Below are positions 59,319 through 64,000 of a stretch of 64,000 nucleotides of DNA, piece by piece. The notes beneath the pieces are model-generated. The model was given only the letters and a program-made list of their open reading frames with translations. It had not been told where the DNA came from and did no database searches. Position numbers and translations under genes: made by a program. Numbering within the stretch: the first letter of the stretch is position 1; the number at the start of each line of letters is the position of its first letter. Source of the DNA: Niallia circulans (GTDB lineage: Bacteria > Bacillota > Bacilli > Bacillales > Cytobacillaceae); the NCBI RefSeq assembly GCF_007273535.1, contig NZ_RIBP01000004.1:1092001-1156000 (forward strand), read 5' to 3'.

Positions 59319-60410
59319 TCAATGGTCCACTAATGTGACCTTGTTCATTTCTCGTAAGCCATTTTGTAACGCCTGGTTGAATTGCTCAGGTTTATCCATC
59401 ATGGCATTATGTCCTGCGTTTGCGATGGAAATCATGTTTTTGTATGGCGCCTTAATAAGTGGGTAGTATTGTTCAAATAAATACTTAAAATGTAAGTCAT
59501 ATTGCCCGACAATATAAATGACCGGTACAGAATAGCTTGAAGATTGCTCTCTCATATCATGCTTTATAGCGTATTCGGATAAAGGTGCCTGAAGTTTTTC
59601 CTTCCTAAGGAAATAGCTTAAGTGTCTTAAAGAGAAATATGGGGACACTGCCCCGGCCTTTAAAAATGCAAAAGAATCAGACATATATGAAATATAATTT
59701 TGTGCTATTTTATACATTTTTACGACTGCTGCTTCTGTCGCCTTTAAGCTGTCATGGAGCCCTTTTTGCAGGCGTTCTAGTATTTCCGCATCCTTCTCTG
59801 CTCCTTGAACGAGAGCTTTTTTTCGGATTTCCGCAGCCATAAGAGCTGCCCCGTCATTTAAATGGACGATCTGAGAAATACCAACATATGCTTTAGTCAG
59901 CTCTGGATAGCGCTGTACAAATAGGCTTCCAATCGTCGTTCCCCATGAGTGACCCATAATGATGATTCTGTCCTGATTAAATTGCTTGGAGAGATACAGA
60001 ACAATGTCATGAATATCCTCGACTAACTGGTCTGCAGAGAGGGAAGCACTTATTGTGTTTGCCTTTTTCTTGTTAAGGAAATAAGTTCGGCCAGTATTAC
60101 GCTGATCCCAGTTAACAACTGTATAATCATGTTCCCAGCCATATTGGTATTTATGCAGCACTGGCGTCATGGGTGTGCCTGGACCGCCGTGAAGAAAAAG
60201 AATAATAGGGTTACTGGTATTTTGTCCTCTTATATACAGATATTGTTGGATACCGCCTATCTCCATTATCACCTCTTGATCAATCCCATGTTGTGAGTGA
60301 ATTCTATGTTTTTGACGTATCGAATTTGCTAGAATCCACCTGAAAAGCAATAGGACAAAAAGAAGAAGGAGGAACATATCCAATATAGTTATGAAATTTA
60401 TTTTCGGCAA
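59319..60410 (-). CDS. Membrane-anchored alpha/beta hydrolase (proline iminopeptidase-like)
   Basis: This 363-aa enzyme has one N-terminal membrane helix (about 6-27), then the fold: oxyanion block LHGGPGTP (73-80), NWDQRNTGRTYF (100-111), nucleophile elbow GHSWGTT with Ser155, acid in YIVGQYDLHF and His in IANAGHNAMMD. The HGGPG and DQRNTGRT wordings mark the prolyl aminopeptidase (S33) group. The start is TTG behind AAGGAGGG. The substrate, perhaps a peptide or ester at the membrane, is unknown. Confidence 0.83.
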   Translation of the reverse strand: MPKINFITILDMFLLLLFVLLLFRWILANSIRQKHRIHSQHGIDQEVIMEIGGIQQYLYIRGQNTSNPIILFLHGGPGTPMTPVLHKYQYGWEHDYTVVNWDQRNTGRTYFLNKKKANTISASLSADQLVEDIHDIVLYLSKQFNQDRIIIMGHSWGTTIGSLFVQRYPELTKAYVGISQIVHLNDGAALMAAEIRKKALVQGAEKDAEILERLQKGLHDSLKATEAAVVKMYKIAQNYISYMSDSFAFLKAGAVSPYFSLRHLSYFLRKEKLQAPLSEYAIKHDMREQSSSYSVPVIYIVGQYDLHFKYLFEQYYPLIKAPYKNMISIANAGHNAMMDKPEQFNQALQNGLREMNKVTLVDH

Positions 60411-60568
60411 TTGGTCGTCCCTCCTTATTTAACGGTCATTAAAATCTATTCCTCCTAGACATTACCAGAATAAAATCAAACAGACAATAAGTTTTCCAAC
60501 TTTTCACAAAGGTCTTAGTAGGATGGTTTCTAAATAGCATGGTCATTTTTCTAGGAAACTATAACAGA

Positions 60569-60602
60569 TAAAAGACCTCCATTGCTAAGCGCAACGGAGA
60601 TC
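60569..60602 (-). terminator. Terminator after ldh
   Basis: On the minus strand GATCTCCGTTGC pairs with GCAATGGAGGTC and is followed by TTTTATC. Confidence 0.88.
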
Positions 60603-60610
60603 AAATTCTT

Positions 60611-61585
<975 letters not shown>

Positions 61586-63202
61586 TTAGAATAATATCCA
61601 ACTAACTAGGCCGACTAATACTAATAAACTAACACTATATTTGATGGTAACCTTGAACAAGTCGCTATCCCTGCCCGCAAGTCCAACGGCGGCGGCTGCA
61701 ACAGCAATGGACTGCGGTGATATCATTTTGGCCATAGTTCCGCCAATAACGTTAACTGCAACCATTGTTTCTGGTGCTATTCCAATTTGGGTAGCAGTGA
61801 CAGCTTGCAGTGGTGCGAATAGGGAGCCGCTGTTGACAACAGATCCGGTTAGGAAAACTCCTAACCAACCTAACAAAGGTGCAAATAATGGGAATATATC
61901 ACCAGTTGATGCGAATGCAAGACCTAATGTAGAGGACATGCCAGAATAAGTACAGATATAGGCAAATCCAAGAACACTGCAGATCGTTAGCACAGGTGTT
62001 AAAAGCTCTTTTGCTGTTTCCTTTGTTGTTTCCACAAGCAGTTTTTTGCGGCATTTAAACAATATGCTGGCAACAATGATTGTGATGACAATTGCTGTTG
62101 TTGTAGATGAAAATAAATCAAGTTTAAAAACGGCTGCATATGGTGCTGCTTCTGGAACGATAGGTGGAAGCTTAATAACATTATTATTTAAAAATGGAAT
62201 TGGAAGAAGAAACACTAGTTTTTCCAATGGTCCACCTGTAATAAACAAGTTTTTGAATATAGATAAGTTGAATATTGTCACAATGATTGTTAAAAAGATA
62301 AACGGAAGCCAAGCATATGCAATCGCGGATAGAGAGTACTTCACCGTTTTATCTGTTTTTTCCTCTTTATTAACGCGATAAATCTCTTTAGGCTGCCATT
62401 TTTGTAAGAAAAGTGCTAAAGCCACGAGACTCACGATTGCGGCGAAAATATTAGCTAGTTCGGCACCAATGAAGTAAAGCACCAAAGCCTGTGTTATTGC
62501 AAAGGAGATACTGGCTACAAGCACTGCCGGATATGTTTGCTTGATTCCCTTCCAGCCGTCAATGATAAAAATAAGCAGAAATGCCACGATGATCGCAAGA
62601 ATGGGAATGATGATGGCAGTATATCTGCCGACTGCTAGTCCATCAAGACCTGTTAGCAATGATGGAACTGTTACAGGAATTCCCATTGCACCGTATGCTC
62701 CACCAGCAATATTGGCAATTAAGCAAAGACTTGCTGCATATATTGGGCTAAAGCCTAATCCAACTAATATTGCTGCTGTTATTGCAACAGGAGCTCCAAA
62801 ACCTGCGGCACCCTCTAAAAAGGCTCCGAATGAGAATGCGACAATTAAAACCTGTAAGCGCTGATCTGATGTGATAAAAGAAATACTATTTTCGATAATG
62901 GCAAACTTTCCTGTTTTCACAGTAATCTTATAAAGGAAGATTGCTGCAAATACAATGGAGGCGACTGGCCAAATGCCGGCAAGTGCTCCGTATAATGCTG
63001 ACATAAGTGCAAAAACTAAAGGCATTTTATAGATCAAAACAGCAACAATGCCTGCGACGAGAATACTCATTGCTCCTGCTACATATCCTTTTAATTTAAA
63101 TACGGTCAACATGAGGATGAAAAATAAAATTGGGATAGCTGCAATGATGGCTGAGATCCATAAATTATTCAATGGATCATAAACTTGGTTCCATGCTGTC
63201 AC
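61586..63202 (-). CDS. lctP: L-lactate permease (LctP family)
   Basis: This 538-aa transporter has about 13 helices and the LctP blocks WPVASIVFAAIFLYKITVKTGKF, FGAFLEGAAGFGAPVAITAAILVGLGF, GIPVTVPSLLTGLDG and SPQSIAVAAAAVGLAGRDSDLFK. It is the first gene of lctP-ldh; B. subtilis has the opposite order ldh-lctP. Located with ldh, it probably exports lactate during fermentation. AGAGGAG lies upstream of the ATG. Confidence 0.92.
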   Translation of the reverse strand: MTAWNQVYDPLNNLWISAIIAAIPILFFILMLTVFKLKGYVAGAMSILVAGIVAVLIYKMPLVFALMSALYGALAGIWPVASIVFAAIFLYKITVKTGKFAIIENSISFITSDQRLQVLIVAFSFGAFLEGAAGFGAPVAITAAILVGLGFSPIYAASLCLIANIAGGAYGAMGIPVTVPSLLTGLDGLAVGRYTAIIIPILAIIVAFLLIFIIDGWKGIKQTYPAVLVASISFAITQALVLYFIGAELANIFAAIVSLVALALFLQKWQPKEIYRVNKEEKTDKTVKYSLSAIAYAWLPFIFLTIIVTIFNLSIFKNLFITGGPLEKLVFLLPIPFLNNNVIKLPPIVPEAAPYAAVFKLDLFSSTTTAIVITIIVASILFKCRKKLLVETTKETAKELLTPVLTICSVLGFAYICTYSGMSSTLGLAFASTGDIFPLFAPLLGWLGVFLTGSVVNSGSLFAPLQAVTATQIGIAPETMVAVNVIGGTMAKMISPQSIAVAAAAVGLAGRDSDLFKVTIKYSVSLLVLVGLVSWILF

Positions 63203-63257
63203 GCTTTCTCAGCTCCTCTGAAAATATTTTGTTTACAGTTTCATTATAGTGGATACT

Positions 63258-63300
63258 TTGTGAAAAACATCACATAATTATGTCCGTTTTGTGAATACAA
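63258..63300 (-). promoter_or_regulatory. Possible Rex-binding region upstream of lctP-ldh
   Basis: TTGTGAAAAACATCACAT (63258-63275) resembles the Rex consensus TTGTGAA...TTCACAA with spacing one base short. TTGTGAATACAA (63289-63300) is a second partial copy. Rex is the NADH sensor that controls lactate fermentation genes in Bacillus. The remaining gap (63301-63500) shows no other motif I can name. Confidence 0.45.
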
Positions 63301-63511
63301 TATGTAAAACGCTTTCTTGGCGGAAAGTTGTTCACTAGTTTGTAACATTTCAGTTCCCTTCCTCGTTAAATTCAAACACATTAATCATATTTTTAGCCAT
63401 TTCATGCTGAATATTCTTGTTTAGCATGAAATATAGCTATGTCTGATTTTTTAGAATACTTAGTTGACAGCAAGTAGCTATTTATGTAAAGTATAGGTAA
63501 ATTAATAGGAA

Positions 63512-63603
63512 AATCCACTAGGGGAGCCAATTGAGGCTGAGACAAGAAGTTCTTGGACCCTTCGAACCTGATCTAGTTCGTACTAGCGTAGGAAAGTGGA
63601 GTC
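63512..63603 (+). promoter_or_regulatory. TPP riboswitch (THI-box)
   Basis: All THI-box blocks occur in order: AGGGGAGCC, GAGGCTGAGA, GACCCTTCGAACCTGATCTAGTT, and TACTAGCGTAGGAAAGTGGA. The wording GAACCTGATCTAG...CTAGCGTAGG is the diagnostic P4/P5 core. A terminator follows at 63647-63675, giving TPP-dependent arrest before tenA. Confidence 0.97.
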
Positions 63604-63646
63604 GGTATCTCTAACTAGTTTAAATGCTTTTATTTGACTATTTATA

Positions 63647-63675
63647 GGCCACTCCATTTTTGGAGTGGCCTTTTT
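63647..63675 (+). terminator. TPP riboswitch terminator
   Basis: The perfect 9-bp stem GGCCACTCC / GGAGTGGCC with an AT loop is followed by TTTTT. Confidence 0.92.
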
Positions 63676-63738
63676 GCGGTTTTGAAATGTAATTAGGTCA
63701 CTTTATTTTCTTATTAATAAAAAAGGAGGAGATAAGTG

Positions 63739-64000
63739 ATGAGTTTTTCTAAACAATTAAGGCAAGAGGCAGATCCAATCTTTGAGGCTATTTTCGCACA
63801 CCCGTTTGTAAGAGGGATTGCAAGTGGAGACTTGCAGGCAGAACAGCTTATCCATTATGTGAAGCAGGATTTTGAGTATTTGAACTCCTTTATGCAAATA
63901 TATGGAACAGCTATTTCTAAGTGTGATAACAGAACGGATATGCAAATGTTTAATGAGCAAATTTCTTTTGTTCTGCACAGTGAGATTCATCCACATAATA
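63739..64000 (+). CDS. tenA: Thiaminase II / thiamin-salvage hydrolase TenA, N-terminal part
   Basis: The first 87 codons are present; the gene runs off the window. FSKQLRQEADPIFEAIFAHPFVRGIASGDLQAEQLIHYVKQDFEYLNSFMQIYGTAISK is the opening of TenA, including the acidic substrate-binding residue in the KQDFEYL helix. TenA hydrolyses degraded thiamin to recover the pyrimidine. AAAGGAGGAG precedes the ATG. The TPP riboswitch upstream fits, and further thiamin genes likely follow. Confidence 0.92.
   Translation, partial: MSFSKQLRQEADPIFEAIFAHPFVRGIASGDLQAEQLIHYVKQDFEYLNSFMQIYGTAISKCDNRTDMQMFNEQISFVLHSEIHPHN

Noticed and set aside
63301..63316. cre-like site upstream of lctP
   Set aside because: Mismatches fall on conserved positions and the spacing around CG does not fit the consensus.

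Overview
The window looks like chromosomal DNA of a low-GC, endospore-forming Bacillaceae (Bacillus sensu lato). Most proteins have a recognisable Bacillus counterpart (AcsA, GuaC, GlnK/GlnL, HemAT, YxjG/YxjH, YcgT, TenA). Ribosome binding sites are strong AGGAGG types, several genes start with TTG or GTG, and control is by S-box, L-box, THI-box and yybP-ykoY RNAs, Fur boxes, a cre site and a Rex-like site. I see no tRNA or rRNA gene, insertion sequence, prophage or CRISPR array. The window reads as ordinary backbone rather than an island.

Layout. 0-2.6 kb: end of a phosphonate-type ABC transporter operon with a Tyr/Ser phosphatase. 2.7-4.6 kb: cstA under a CcpA site. 4.7-6.1 kb: a short-chain dehydrogenase and a MarR regulator with palindromic operators. 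6.1-11.3 kb: a globin-coupled chemoreceptor lacking its proximal histidine, a LiaI-like/PspA pair, a FUSC membrane protein and DoxX. 11.3-16 kb: a striking hairpin repeat, a pyruvyl transferase, SelO, a YdeI/OmdA protein and a DUF421 protein. 16-19.7 kb: GlnK-GlnL two-component system with a Na+/H+-glutamate-type symporter. 19.7-24.5 kb: an S-box-controlled MetE-like enzyme, then an L-box (lysine riboswitch) controlling an amino-acid ABC importer. 24.5-29.6 kb: acsA, DUF3231, a parS-like 16-mer, guaC and a DUF975 protein. 29.6-33 kb: a Fur-controlled siderophore importer with no ATPase of its own. 33-39.8 kb: a VOC protein, a Suv3-like helicase, an FMO-like enzyme, a Mn2+ riboswitch driving a Tim44-like protein and YxcD, and an EIIC-like membrane protein. 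40-42.8 kb: an orphan sporulation-type kinase and a second S-box/MetE-like gene. 42.8-48.7 kb: a Fur-controlled fhuC-D-B-G operon divergent from ycgT, and a lipoprotein. 49.4-54 kb: a complete branched-chain amino-acid ABC operon. 54-56 kb: an ECF sigma/anti-sigma pair followed by a GC-rich dispersed repeat. 56.5-64 kb: an orphan rfbB, an FAD oxidoreductase, an alkyltransferase-like protein, an alpha/beta hydrolase, lctP-ldh, and a TPP riboswitch with tenA running off the end.

The common theme is nutrient sensing and uptake. At least five riboswitches, for SAM (two), lysine, Mn2+ and TPP, and three Fur-box regions tie transporters and salvage enzymes to their ligands. The FhuC ATPase may energise both siderophore importers. 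The least-described items are the Mn-switched Tim44-like/YxcD pair, the globin sensor with Tyr in place of His, the Suv3-like helicase with its unassigned N-terminal third, the 28-bp-arm hairpin at 11.6 kb and the parS-like site at 27.6 kb.
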